64,000 bases of DNA, taken from positions 248,001 to 312,000 of the forward strand of contig NZ_FNCO01000006.1 of the NCBI RefSeq assembly GCF_900100795.1. The letters are read 5' to 3'. A program made the translations under genes and the position numbers. The notes under the pieces are model-generated. The model was not told the origin of the DNA and ran no database searches. It was given only the letters and a program-made list of their open reading frames with translations. Positions 25,201 through 33,001 of the stretch are shown here, piece by piece. Each line of letters opens with the position of its first letter. Position 1 is the stretch's first letter. Origin of the DNA: Pseudomonas abietaniphila (GTDB lineage Bacteria > Pseudomonadota > Gammaproteobacteria > Pseudomonadales > Pseudomonadaceae).

Positions 25201-26150
25201 AGCATTTCGGCGGCGTCACGGATCTCGCGCTCACCCGGCAGGAACACCAGCACATCGCCGGGCGACTTGCGTTCGCTACGTTCAAACGCTGCCAACTCAT
25301 CGAGGGTCGCGAGAATGGCCTGATCGACGGTCAGGTCGTCTTCGACGCTGTTGCCCTCTTCGTCCTGCTCAGAGGTCAGCGGGCGATACCAAGTGTCCAC
25401 CGGAAAGGTCCGGCCCGAGACTTCAATTACGGGCGCCTTGTCGAAGTGCTCGGAGAAGCGCTCAAGGTCGATGGTCGCCGAAGTGATGATGACTTTCAGA
25501 TCAGGGCGGCGCGGCAGCAGGGTTTTCAGGTAACCCAGCAGGAAGTCGATGTTCAGGCTGCGTTCGTGGGCTTCGTCGACGATGATCGTGTCGTAACGCT
25601 CAAGAAAACGGTCATGCTGGGTCTCGGCCAGCAGGATGCCGTCGGTCATCAGCTTGATCAGGGTGTTGCTGTCGCTCTGGTCCTCGAAACGGACCTGATA
25701 ACCGACCAGTGCTCCGAGCGGCGTACCGATCTCTTCGGCGACCCGGCTGGCGACACTGCGCGCAGCGATTCGGCGCGGCTGGGTGTGGCCGATCAGACCG
25801 TGCTGGCCACGACCGATTTCCAGGCAGATTTTCGGTAACTGGGTGGTTTTACCCGAACCCGTCTCACCGGCGATGATCAGCACCTGATGCTTGAGCAACG
25901 CCTCCTTGATCTCATCGCGCTTGGCGGCAATCGGCAGGTTTTCGTCGTAACGAATGGTCGGCACGCTTTGCTTGCGGCTCACGGCTTGCGCGCACGACGT
26001 CTGGACACGCTCAACCCATTGCGCAAGCTTCGCCTCGTCAGGCTTCTTGCGCAGTTCGTGCAACTGGCGACGCAGGCGATGACGATCACTGATCATCGCG
26101 TGGTCGAGGCTTTTATACAGTTGGTCGATGGCGGTCGATTCGTCGGTCAT
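22239..26150 (-). CDS. hrpA: ATP-dependent RNA helicase HrpA
   Basis: A 1303-residue DEAH-box helicase, the normal length for HrpA. Motif I GETGSGKT is at 95-102, DEAH at 192-195, SAT, and QRKGRCGRVEPG (motif VI) at about 405; the helicase-associated and OB-like domains follow, then the HrpA-specific C-terminal half of about 600 residues. HrpA processes structured mRNA and rescues stalled ribosomes in E. coli, and cleaves a fimbrial mRNA there. The ATG at 26150 fits the family N-terminus. The gene sits within the lipid block, as in P. aeruginosa. Confidence 0.95.
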   Translation of the reverse strand: MTDESTAIDQLYKSLDHAMISDRHRLRRQLHELRKKPDEAKLAQWVERVQTSCAQAVSRKQSVPTIRYDENLPIAAKRDEIKEALLKHQVLIIAGETGSGKTTQLPKICLEIGRGQHGLIGHTQPRRIAARSVASRVAEEIGTPLGALVGYQVRFEDQSDSNTLIKLMTDGILLAETQHDRFLERYDTIIVDEAHERSLNIDFLLGYLKTLLPRRPDLKVIITSATIDLERFSEHFDKAPVIEVSGRTFPVDTWYRPLTSEQDEEGNSVEDDLTVDQAILATLDELAAFERSERKSPGDVLVFLPGEREIRDAAEMLRKAQLKHTEILPLYARLSPAEQQRIFQSHPGRRVVLATNVAETSLTVPGIRYVIDTGTARISRYSYRAKVQRLPIEAVSQASANQRKGRCGRVEPGLCVRLYSEEDFLSRPEFTDPEILRTNLAAVILQMLHLRLGEITDFPFIEPPDGKAISDGFNLLQELSAVNRENQLTPLGRQLARLPVDPRMGRMLLEAAKQGSLQEVLIVASAMSIQDPRERPPERQQAADQAHAQWKDQDSDFAGLVNLWRGFEEQRQALTASPLRNWCRRNFLNYLRLREWRDSHRQLSLICRDLQLTVNKEPADFPKFHKAVLSGLLSQIGQKTEEGDYLGARQRRFWVHPSSGLGRKRPQWIMAAELVETTKLYARMVAKIEPDWIEPLAGHLVKKNHFEPHWEKKRGQVVAFEQITLFGLIVVGRRPVHFGPIDPVVSREFFIREGLVRGEIQSRAKCLSANARLLEELDELEAKARRRDILADEETLFRFYDERLPAEIHQTATFDAWYRMESQKNPQLLIMREEDVLAREASEVTANQYPDTLRLGELTLPLTYHFEPNHPRDGVTLRVPAPLLLSLPAERLEWLVPGLLETKCVALVRNLPKALRKNFVPVPDFVKAALQRMVFADGSLPQALGRELLRMTGARVTDEAWAEAAQQVENHLKMNLEVVDANGKFLGEGRDLDELTARFAEAGQAALAVPQTEKSQQPVEAKGFAAVAEKTQQKIAGLSMTVYPALVEEGGTVKEGRFSTQTEAEYQHRRALQRLLLQQLAEPAKFLRSKLPGQTELALLYRDMGRVDALIEDILLASLDTCILEGEASLPRDGAGLLSLAERKRGSLTEHAERLARLTLEILKLWHGLQKRFKGKIDLAQAVALNDIKGQLGKLVYPGFVRETPAQWLKELPRYLKAIELRLEKLGSQVQKDRVWSIELGNLWAQYQTRADKHAQEGKRDDELVVYRWWLEEYRVSLFAQQLGTKVPISDKRLNKQWSQVEG

Positions 26151-26224
26151 CAGGGCGCGAAGTCTTTTCTATCTGAATGCAGGGCGCGGATTGTCGCAGA
26201 TTTATCCACGATCATGCACAACCC

Positions 26225-26316
26225 TGTGGGAGCGAGCTTGCTCGCGAAGGCTGTATGTCTGGCGCAGCAGGTGTGTCGGATGTAACAGCCTCTTCGTGAG
26301 CAAGCTCACTCCCACA
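26225..26316. repeat. REP doublet variant (GGAGCGAGCTTGCTCGCGA)
   Basis: TGTGGGAGCGAGCTTGCTCG with the inverted GTGAGCAAGCTCACTCCCAC. The core differs from both main families, so it is a third sequence class. Confidence 0.8.
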
Positions 26317-26354
26317 GATGCCGTGTGATCAGCGAAGTCTGCGCCCTTCCTTAA

Positions 26355-26383
26355 AACAACAAACCCCGCACGCTGGCGAGGTC
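26355..26383 (-). terminator. Probable terminator of fadD1
   Basis: On the minus strand ACCTCGC, CAGCGT, GCGGGGT then TTGTTGTTTT. The stem is 7 bp with one wobble pair, starting about 20 bp after the fadD1 stop. Confidence 0.55.
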
Positions 26384-26401
26384 TGTGGTCTTGCCGCTGA
26401 C

Positions 26402-28099
26402 TTACGCGGGCTTCTTCAGCGCCAACTTTTTCAGCTCTTCGTCACGCAACTCGCGGCGCAGGATCTTGCCGACGTTGGTGGTCGGCAGCGCGTCGCGGAA
26501 CTCCACGCTGCGCGGGACTTTGTAGGCGGTGACGTTGGCGCGCATGTGCTCCATGACCTGCTCCTTGGCCAGCGTCGCACCCGGCTTCACGACCACGAAG
26601 ATCTTGATCGCCTCGCCTGACTTCTCGTCCGGCACGCCAATGGCGGCGCACTGCAACACACCCGGCAGGGTCGCCAGCACGTCTTCCAGCTCGTTCGGAT
26701 AGACGTTGAAGCCCGACACCAGAATCATGTCTTTCTTGCGATCCACGATGCGCATGTAGCCGTCTGGCTGGATCACCGCGATATCACCCGTCTTCAACCA
26801 GCCTTCGGCGTCGAGCATTTCATCGGTGGCTTCCTGACGCTGCCAGTAACCCTTCATCACCTGAGGGCCTTTGACGCACAGCTCGCCGACTTCACCGAGC
26901 GGCAACTCTTCGCCCGCGTCGTTGATGGTCTTGCACAGCGTCGAGGGCACGGGAATGCCGATGGTGCCCATCTGGATTTTCTGGATCGGGTTGACCGTCG
27001 CCACCGGGCTGGTTTCGGTCATGCCGTACCCTTCGCAGATGGAGCAACCGGTCACGTCTTTCCAGCGTTCGGCGGCGGCTTGCTGCAGCGCCATGCCGCC
27101 CGACAGGGTGACTTTGAGCGAGGAGAAATCCAGGTTGCGGAAGTCGGCGTTGTTGCACAGCGCCACGAACAGCGTGTTCAGGCCGACAAAGCCGCTGAAC
27201 TTCCACTTCGACAACTCCTTGACCATCGCCGACAGGTCGCGCGGGTTGCTGATCAGGATGTTGTGGTTGCCGATCAACATCATCGACATGCAGTGAAAGG
27301 TGAAGGCGTAGATGTGATACAGCGGCAGCGGTGTGATCAGGATCTCCGTGCCCTCATTGAGGTTGGAACCCATCAGCGCCTTGCACTGCAGCATGTTGGC
27401 GATCAGGTTACGGTGGGTCAGCATGGCACCCTTGGCCACGCCTGTCGTGCCGCCGGTGTATTGCAGGACCGCGACGTCGCTGCCTTTCGGCGAGGCATCG
27501 TTGACCGCCTTGCCGTGCCCCATCGCCAGCACGTCGTTGAACTTGACGGCTTTGGGCAGATGAAACGGCGGCACCATCTTTTTCACGTACTTGATGACGC
27601 TGTTGACCAGCAGGCGCTTGAGCGGCGGGAGCAGGTCGGCGACTTCGGTGACGATAACGTGCTTGACGCCAGTCTTGGGCACGACCTTCTCGGCCAGGTG
27701 CGCCATGTTCGCCAGGCAGACCAGCGCCTTGGCACCGGAGTCGTTGAATTGATGTTCCATTTCCCGCGCGGTGTACAGCGGGTTGGTGTTGACCACGATC
27801 AGGCCCGCGCGAATGGCGCCAAACACGGCGATCGGGTACTGCAGCACGTTGGGCAACTGCACGGCGATGCGGTCGCCCGGTTGCAGGTCGGTGTGCTGCT
27901 GAAGGTAGGCGGCAAACGCACCGGACAGCTCATACATCTCACCGTACGTGAGTGTCTTGCCCAGATTGCTGAACGCAGGTTTGTTGGCGAAACGCTCGCA
28001 GGACTGTTTCAATACCGCCTGAACGTTTGGATACTCGTCCGGATCGATATCGGCAGCAATGCCAGACGGATATTTATCCTTCCAGAAGTTTTCGATCAT
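26402..28099 (-). CDS. fadD1: Long-chain fatty acid-CoA ligase FadD1
   Basis: The ATG at 28099 (MIENFWKDKYPSGI) fits the family N-terminus; 565 residues. Adenylate-forming signatures are intact: YTGGTTGVAKGAML (P-loop-like, about 213), GYGMTETSPV (A5), GELCVKGPQVMKGYW, TGDIAVIQPDGYMRIVDRKKD (A7/A8) and the C-terminal catalytic Lys in NVGKILRREL. The enzyme activates long-chain fatty acids to acyl-CoA at the inner membrane for beta-oxidation. It lies downstream of fadD2 in the same direction but with a terminator and about 410 bp in between, so it has its own promoter. In P. aeruginosa FadD1 prefers long chains, FadD2 shorter ones. Confidence 0.93.
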   Translation of the reverse strand: MIENFWKDKYPSGIAADIDPDEYPNVQAVLKQSCERFANKPAFSNLGKTLTYGEMYELSGAFAAYLQQHTDLQPGDRIAVQLPNVLQYPIAVFGAIRAGLIVVNTNPLYTAREMEHQFNDSGAKALVCLANMAHLAEKVVPKTGVKHVIVTEVADLLPPLKRLLVNSVIKYVKKMVPPFHLPKAVKFNDVLAMGHGKAVNDASPKGSDVAVLQYTGGTTGVAKGAMLTHRNLIANMLQCKALMGSNLNEGTEILITPLPLYHIYAFTFHCMSMMLIGNHNILISNPRDLSAMVKELSKWKFSGFVGLNTLFVALCNNADFRNLDFSSLKVTLSGGMALQQAAAERWKDVTGCSICEGYGMTETSPVATVNPIQKIQMGTIGIPVPSTLCKTINDAGEELPLGEVGELCVKGPQVMKGYWQRQEATDEMLDAEGWLKTGDIAVIQPDGYMRIVDRKKDMILVSGFNVYPNELEDVLATLPGVLQCAAIGVPDEKSGEAIKIFVVVKPGATLAKEQVMEHMRANVTAYKVPRSVEFRDALPTTNVGKILRRELRDEELKKLALKKPA

Positions 28100-28340
28100 G
28101 GAAGCCGACTCCTCAGCGACAGCGTTTCTACACACCGCTTAATGCGATGATTTCTTGTGTTTGAATGATGTAGCCACAGCTTTCTGCGTATCGACAGGAC
28201 AAAAAGCGGGCCGAGCGTAGCAGCTTTGCCAGAGGCCGCCTAGAGCCAATAGCGGCCCGAACAGTCACAAAAATGACTCTTGAACGCTTAAACGTCACGT
28301 TTAGAGCAATGAACCTAAATGTCGGAAAATGCCCAACAAT

Positions 28341-28430
28341 TGTAGGCGCGCGCTTGCCCGCGAAGGCGTCAGCACATCCGACACGATTATTGACCCACGC
28401 ACAGCATTCGCGGGCAAACGCGCTCCTGCA
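28341..28430. repeat. REP doublet (GGCGCGCGCTTGCCCGCGA variant)
   Basis: TGTAGGCGCGCGCTTGCCCG opposite GCGGGCAAACGCGCTCCTGC; slightly diverged from the main family. Confidence 0.78.
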
Positions 28431-28448
28431 CAGGTCTCATGTGTCCCA

Positions 28449-28485
28449 TAAAAAACGGCGTGTTTCTCAACACGCCGTTTCTGTT
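28449..28485 (-). terminator. Rho-independent terminator of fadD2
   Basis: Minus strand: AACGGCGTGTT, GAGA, AACACGCCGTT followed by TTTTATGG. An 11-bp perfect stem about 30 bp after the stop. Confidence 0.9.
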
Positions 28486-28511
28486 TATAGCCCCGTCACG
28501 TTATAGCCCCT

Positions 28512-30200
28512 TCACGCGGTGTCGCGCAGCTCTCTTCGCAGGATCTTGCCCACGGGCGTCATGGGCAACGACTCACGCAGCACGATCTGCTTGGGGATCT
28601 TGTAGCCGGTGAAGTTCTCTTTGCAATACGCCTTGAGTTCTTCGCAGGTCAGGCTCGGATCTCGCGGCACCACGAACAGTTTCACCGCTTCACCCGAGCG
28701 CTCGTCCGGCACGCCGATCACTGCGCAGTTGGCGACTTTCGGATGACGCGAGACGACGTCCTCGATCTCGTTGGGGTAAACGTTGAAGCCCGAGACGATG
28801 ATGAGGTCTTTCTTGCGGTCAACGATGCGAATGAAACCGTCCGGATCAATGACCGCAATGTCCCCGGTCTTGAGCCAGCCTTCGCTGTCCAGGACTTCAG
28901 CGGTGGCATCGGGCTTGTGCCAATAGCCGAGCATGATCTGCGGCCCCTTCAGGCACAGCTCACCGCGCTCGCCCACGGGCAACTCAACGCCTTCATCGTC
29001 GATGACCTTGGCCGTGGTCCCCGGCACCGGCATACCGACCGTGCCCAGTTTCGACAGGTTGCCGTACGGGTTGGCCGTGGCGACCGGCGAGGTTTCGGTG
29101 AGGCCGTAGCCTTCCACAATCGGACATCCCGTGAGCTGCAACCAGCGTTCGGCCGTGGCTTTCACCAAGGCAGTGCCGCCGGAGTTGGTCAAGCGCAGGC
29201 TGGAGAAATCCAGCGTCTTGAAGTCCGGATGATCCATCAATGCAACGAACAACGTGTTGAGGCCGAGCATCGCGGAGAATTTCCACTTTTTCAGCTCTTT
29301 GATGAAGCCGCCGATGTCACGAGGATTGGTGATCAACAGGTTGTGGTTGCCGCTGACCATCATGCACATGCAATTACAGGTGAAGGCATAGATGTGATAC
29401 ATCGGCAGCGGCGCGACCATGATCTCGCTGCCTTGCCTGAAGATCGGCAAACCGTCCGGACCGTGCTGGAGCATGCAGGCGTAGACCTGTTGCATGTTGG
29501 CAACCAGGTTGCCGTGGGTCAGCATCGCGCCTTTTGGCGAACCGGTGGTGCCGCCGGTGTATTGCAGAACGGCGATGTCTTCCAGGTCCAACTGAACGCG
29601 TTGCAGGTGATCGCCCCGCCCCAGTTTGAGCACGCTCTTGAAGGCCACGGCCTGCGGCAGGTCGTACTCGGGCACCATCTTCTTGACCTTCTCGACGACC
29701 GTGTTGATCAGCCAGCCTTTGGCGGCGGACTGCATGTCGCCCATCTTCACTTCGATGAGGTACTGAATGTCGGTGTCTGGCAGCACTTCCTGAACGTTCT
29801 TGCCGAAGACGTTCAGGTACACCAGCGCGCGGGCGCCGGAATCCTTGAACTGATGGCGCATTTCACGGGCGGTGTACAGCGGGTTGGTGTTGACCACGAT
29901 CAACCCTGCGCGCATCGCACCGAATACCGCGATGGGGTACTGGATCAGGTTGGGCATCTGAACGGCGATGCGGTCGCCGGGCTTGAGTTCGGTCTGCTGC
30001 TGCAGGTAACCGGCGAACGCCGCCGAGTGTCGCTCCAGCTCTGCGTAGGTCAGGGTCACGCCCATGTTGCTGTAGGCCGGACGGTCCGCATACTTCTTGC
30101 AACTGCGCTCGAACACCTCCACCACGGATTTGTAAGCGTGCAGGTCCACCTCAGAGAGGACGCCTGCCGGGCGTTTGTCGTTCCAGAAATCAGGTTGCAT
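28512..30200 (-). CDS. fadD2: Long-chain fatty acid-CoA ligase FadD2
   Basis: A 562-residue paralogue of FadD1 starting MQPDFWNDKRPAGVL. It carries YTGGTTGSPKGAML, GYGLTETSPVA, GELCLKGPQIMLGYW, the TGDIAVIDPDGFIRIVDRKKD block and the C-terminal PVGKILRREL lysine motif, so it should be active. It shares the order fadD2-fadD1 with P. aeruginosa, where both enzymes support growth on fatty acids. The lipase gene at 30413 is divergent, 212 bp away, placing both promoters in one intergenic region. Confidence 0.93.
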   Translation of the reverse strand: MQPDFWNDKRPAGVLSEVDLHAYKSVVEVFERSCKKYADRPAYSNMGVTLTYAELERHSAAFAGYLQQQTELKPGDRIAVQMPNLIQYPIAVFGAMRAGLIVVNTNPLYTAREMRHQFKDSGARALVYLNVFGKNVQEVLPDTDIQYLIEVKMGDMQSAAKGWLINTVVEKVKKMVPEYDLPQAVAFKSVLKLGRGDHLQRVQLDLEDIAVLQYTGGTTGSPKGAMLTHGNLVANMQQVYACMLQHGPDGLPIFRQGSEIMVAPLPMYHIYAFTCNCMCMMVSGNHNLLITNPRDIGGFIKELKKWKFSAMLGLNTLFVALMDHPDFKTLDFSSLRLTNSGGTALVKATAERWLQLTGCPIVEGYGLTETSPVATANPYGNLSKLGTVGMPVPGTTAKVIDDEGVELPVGERGELCLKGPQIMLGYWHKPDATAEVLDSEGWLKTGDIAVIDPDGFIRIVDRKKDLIIVSGFNVYPNEIEDVVSRHPKVANCAVIGVPDERSGEAVKLFVVPRDPSLTCEELKAYCKENFTGYKIPKQIVLRESLPMTPVGKILRRELRDTA

Positions 30201-30412
30201 GTTCTTTTTATCCTCTTACCTGAGAGTGCTGGCCCCGCGATGAAGCAGGTGCTTGCCGGACGTTAGCAGCTGCCACCAGGAAGGCAAATCGTCATCAATG
30301 ACGTGAATCTTGCGGGTGATCAGGCTGCCATCTGACAAGCGCTATACACTGCAATCAGGCGACCGACAGAGCGCTATTTCAAGACAAATCTTTACAGGGC
30401 CAGGGAAACGCC

Positions 30413-31357
30413 ATGAAACACGATGCTTTTTGGCTGGACGCCAGTGATCACACTCGCCTGTACGTCAACGCATGGATGCCGCTGACCAGCCCGCGGGCCG
30501 TGGTGATGCTGTCTCATGGCATGGCTGAGCACAGTGGCCGCTATGCCCGCCTGGGCGCAGCGCTGACCGACGCCGGCTTTGCCTTGTACGCCCATGACCA
30601 GCGCGGTCATGGCCGTACCGCTGCCAACGGCGTGCTCGGTCACTACGCCGACCGGGATGGCTGGAACACCGTGGTGGGCGATCTGGCCAGCCTCAGCGCC
30701 TCGATCGGCCAGCGTCATCCGGACGTCCCCGTCTTTTTACTGGGACACAGCATGGGCAGCTACATTGCTCAGGCGTACCTGTTGCACCACAGCGCCAGCG
30801 TTCAGGGTGCGGTGCTCAGCGGCTCGAATTTTCAGCCCGTGTCGCTCTACCGCAGCGCCGCCGTGATCGCCCGCCTGGAACGCTGGCGGCAAGGCGCTAG
30901 AGGGCGCAGCGCGATCATCGAGTTCCTGTCGTTCGGCTCGTTCAATAAAGCCTTCAAACCCGTGCGCACGCCGTTCGACTGGCTTAGTCGCGATCAGGAA
31001 GAAGTCGATAAATACGTCAACGACCCGCTCTGCGGCTTTCGTTGCACCAATCAGTTCTGGCTGGACATGCTCGGCGGGCTGCAACAGATCAGCAAGAAAT
31101 CCAACCTGGCGCAGATCGATAAGAGCCTGCCGCTCCTGATCATCGGCGGCGAATGTGATCCGGTGAGCGAAGGCAAACGTCTCAAGGATCTGGCAGGTGC
31201 GCTGACGGACACCGATCACGCGCTCGTGACGCTGAAGCTATACCCGCAGGCGCGGCATGAAATCCTCAACGAAACCAACCGCGAGGAAGTCACTCATGAT
31301 TTACTCGCCTGGCTCGAGCAGGCGCTGAGCGAACCACGACCGCGCCGAACCGAATGA
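30413..31357 (+). CDS. Alpha/beta hydrolase, monoacylglycerol lipase/lysophospholipase-like
   Basis: A 314-residue hydrolase with LSHGMAEHSGRYARL (oxyanion region), DQRGHGRTA, the nucleophile elbow GHSMGS (Ser about 117), acid in IGGECDPVS and His in YPQARHEILNE, which is the classical monoacylglycerol lipase pattern (Hydrolase_4/COG2267). It probably releases fatty acids from mono- or lysoglycerolipids. The neighbours fadD2 (divergent) and phaJ1 (59 bp downstream, same strand) point to use of those fatty acids. No signal peptide, so it is cytoplasmic or membrane-associated. Confidence 0.88.
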   Translation: MKHDAFWLDASDHTRLYVNAWMPLTSPRAVVMLSHGMAEHSGRYARLGAALTDAGFALYAHDQRGHGRTAANGVLGHYADRDGWNTVVGDLASLSASIGQRHPDVPVFLLGHSMGSYIAQAYLLHHSASVQGAVLSGSNFQPVSLYRSAAVIARLERWRQGARGRSAIIEFLSFGSFNKAFKPVRTPFDWLSRDQEEVDKYVNDPLCGFRCTNQFWLDMLGGLQQISKKSNLAQIDKSLPLLIIGGECDPVSEGKRLKDLAGALTDTDHALVTLKLYPQARHEILNETNREEVTHDLLAWLEQALSEPRPRRTE

Positions 31358-31415
31358 CCTGTCGGGATTTCAGCTCTTTTATTCACTTTTCATTTTCATG
31401 TCACAGGACAGCAAC

Positions 31416-31886
31416 ATGACCGAAGTCACCAACACGCCGTACGAAGCCCTTGAAGTCGGCCAGACCGCCAGCTACAGCAAGACGGTCGAAGAACGCCATA
31501 TCCAGCTGTTTGCCGAGATGTCCGGCGACCGTAACCCGGTGCATCTGGATGCGGAGTTCGCGGCCAAGAGCATGTTCAAGGATCGGATCGCTCACGGCAT
31601 GTTCAGTGGCGCGTTGATCAGTGCCGCCGTGGCCTGCGAGCTGCCTGGGCCGGGGACGATTTATCTGGGTCAGCAGATGAGCTTTCAGAAGCCGGTGAAG
31701 ATTGGCGATACATTGACGGTGCGTTTGGAGATTCTGGAAAAACTGCCGAAGTTTCGGGTGCGGATCGCGACACGGGTTTTTAACCAGAACGATGAGTTGG
31801 TGGTGGATGGCGAGGCCGAGATTCTGGCGCCGCGTAAGGTGCAGACGGTGAGTCTGGCTGAGTTGCCGACGATTACGGTTGGCTGA
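31416..31886 (+). CDS. phaJ1: (R)-specific enoyl-CoA hydratase PhaJ1 (MaoC family)
   Basis: The ATG at 31416 has AGGA seven bases upstream; an upstream ATG at 31398 lacks a site. The 156-residue hot-dog protein keeps the hydratase-2 motif FAEMSGDRNPVHLD with catalytic Asp38 and His43, and the AHGMFSGALIS helix. Length and sequence agree closely with P. aeruginosa PhaJ1 as I recall it. PhaJ1 converts trans-2-enoyl-CoA from beta-oxidation to (R)-3-hydroxyacyl-CoA, the monomer for polyhydroxyalkanoate synthesis. It is likely cotranscribed with the lipase. Confidence 0.88.
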   Translation: MTEVTNTPYEALEVGQTASYSKTVEERHIQLFAEMSGDRNPVHLDAEFAAKSMFKDRIAHGMFSGALISAAVACELPGPGTIYLGQQMSFQKPVKIGDTLTVRLEILEKLPKFRVRIATRVFNQNDELVVDGEAEILAPRKVQTVSLAELPTITVG

Positions 31887-31905
31887 TTTTTTGTTGCGCT
31901 GATCG

Positions 31906-32652
31906 TGTTCTGCCTAACGGCAGAAGCGTTCCGCCTTCGGCGGGTTACTTGATAACCCCAAGTAACCAAGGTCAGGCTCCCGGTTGGGCCCGACTTCGTC
32001 GGGTTCCTTCTCTCCGGCGACGCTCCGTGGGCGCGCCGCCTGCGTTCACCCTGCACCCAAGTCGCGTTTGGTGGTGCCTGAACCGTCGCGTACAAGGGCA
32101 ACGCGGGCTGGAGCTAACGCTCCTCGCTTTCTTGGTTCGTGCATCCATTTCCCGCATTCCACTCTCCACTGTAGGAGCGCGCTTGCCCGCGATCTACCGC
32201 GCAGCGGTAGCAAAACCAGGCGACTCAATCATGCCTGACACACCGCATGCACAGGGTTTGCTGCCGGTTCCCGGCAGATCGCGGGCAAGCGCGCTCCTAC
32301 GCCTTCGGCAGAATCAAAAGCACAGCGGATATCCATGACTTGTGTTGCGACTGCCTTTGCTTTTGATTTTCCTGCCTCGTCAGTCCAGACACCACAAATC
32401 GCGACTTGGGTGCAGGCCAAACGCAGACGGCGCGGAGTGGGTCGAGCGGCATGGATGCCGCGAGAGCGCCGTCAGGACATGGATGTCCGTTCGGCGCGGG
32501 CCGACGGAGCGTCGTCGGAGTGCGGGAATCCGACGAAGTCGGACCCAACCAGGAGCAAAGCGTTTTTGGTAACTTTTGTCGCTTTTACAAAAGTGACCCG
32601 CTGTAAGAGCGGAACCGTAATCCGCGCCACCAAAAACAAGGGATATACACCC
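31906..32652. repeat. Composite inverted-repeat element, copy 1
   Basis: About 750 bp of noncoding repeat filling most of the gap between phaJ1 and the ccoM-like gene. The left part (31960-32065, with GACTTCGTCGGGTTCC and TGCACCCAAGTCGCGTTTGG) is the inverted counterpart of the right part (32395-32560). A REP doublet (32170-32300) sits in the centre. The right half (32300-32570) is nearly identical to 50512-50785 in copy 2, and both end in GGATATACACCC. Open frames inside are on both strands and artefactual. Confidence 0.75.
32170..32300. repeat. REP doublet with long loop inside the composite element
   Basis: TGTAGGAGCGCGCTTGCCCG ... GCGGGCAAGCGCGCTCCTAC with a 90-nt loop that itself contains CCGCGCAGCGGTAGC. 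The same loop occurs at 50402-50490. Confidence 0.8.
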
Positions 32653-32689
32653 GACCTGAACGCCTCTACGCCAACCAAAAAAAACGCAC

Positions 32690-32716
32690 AAAAAAATGGG
32701 CAACCGAAGTTGCCCA
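32690..32716 (-). terminator. Rho-independent terminator of the ccoM-like gene
   Basis: Minus strand: GGGCAAC, TTCG, GTTGCCC then ATTTTTTTG. A 7-bp stem with a stable UUCG tetraloop, about 35 bp after the stop. Confidence 0.88.
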
Positions 32717-32749
32717 AAATGCCTTGCGTGCTCTTTTTATAAGAAAGAC

Positions 32750-32869
32750 TCAGCCCTTGCCGCCTTTGTGGCTCGAGTCTCTCCAGATGAACAATCCCAA
32801 GCCTGCAAAAAAGCTCAGCATCAACATCACCGTCATCACACCGGCTATCACCGCATGATCGAGAAACAT
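32750..32869 (-). CDS. ccoM: CcoM-like cbb3 oxidase small subunit (39 aa)
   Basis: A 39-codon gene with a strong AGGAGG site. The product MFLDHAVIAGVMTVMLMLSF... has one transmembrane helix (residues about 5-29) followed by FIWRDSSHKGGKG. The layout (MFxDxxVIAGVxTVxLMxxFFAGxGxFIW+DS) matches CcoM, the 36-residue subunit found in the P. stutzeri cbb3 cytochrome oxidase, which helps assembly and stability. The gene has its own ANR-type promoter and terminator, consistent with low-oxygen expression of the oxidase. Identity rests on recall of a short sequence, so the name is probable rather than certain. Confidence 0.72.
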   Translation of the reverse strand: MFLDHAVIAGVMTVMLMLSFFAGLGLFIWRDSSHKGGKG

Positions 32870-32906
32870 AAGCGCCCCTCCTGCCGTAACCCTGTTCGAT
32901 GGGTGC

Positions 32907-32948
32907 AGATTAACCAGAGGCGAAAAAGAGAGTGTTGACCCAGGTCAA
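32907..32948 (-). promoter_or_regulatory. ANR/FNR-type class II promoter of the ccoM-like gene
   Basis: The palindrome TTGAC-CCAG-GTCAA (32935-32948) matches the ANR/FNR box (TTGAT-N4-ATCAA) with the same alteration in each half. On the minus strand TAATCT lies at 32912-32907, which places the box centre at -41.5 for a start at about 32900. This is the class II spacing. Confidence 0.72.
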
Positions 32949-33001
32949 TGCCGCTGCGCATGACCGCGCAGCGGATCGACGGGAACAATAAGAAAGGAGG
33001 T

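Larger units (their letters stand above)
28100..28511. other. fadD1 promoter region, REP doublet and fadD2 terminator
   Basis: About 410 bp: fadD1 5' region (28100-28340), REP doublet (28341-28430), fadD2 terminator (28449-28485) and a short direct repeat at the fadD2 end. I looked for a PsrA site (GAAAC-N4-GTTTC) and did not find one. Confidence 0.6.

Noticed and set aside
28100..28340. PsrA operator (GAAAC-N4-GTTTC) expected upstream of fadD1
   Set aside because: I searched by eye and found no acceptable match.
31949..32742. Open frames with YRAAVAK-like segments between phaJ1 and the ccoM-like gene
   Set aside because: These are translations of the composite repeat; no consistent start signals.
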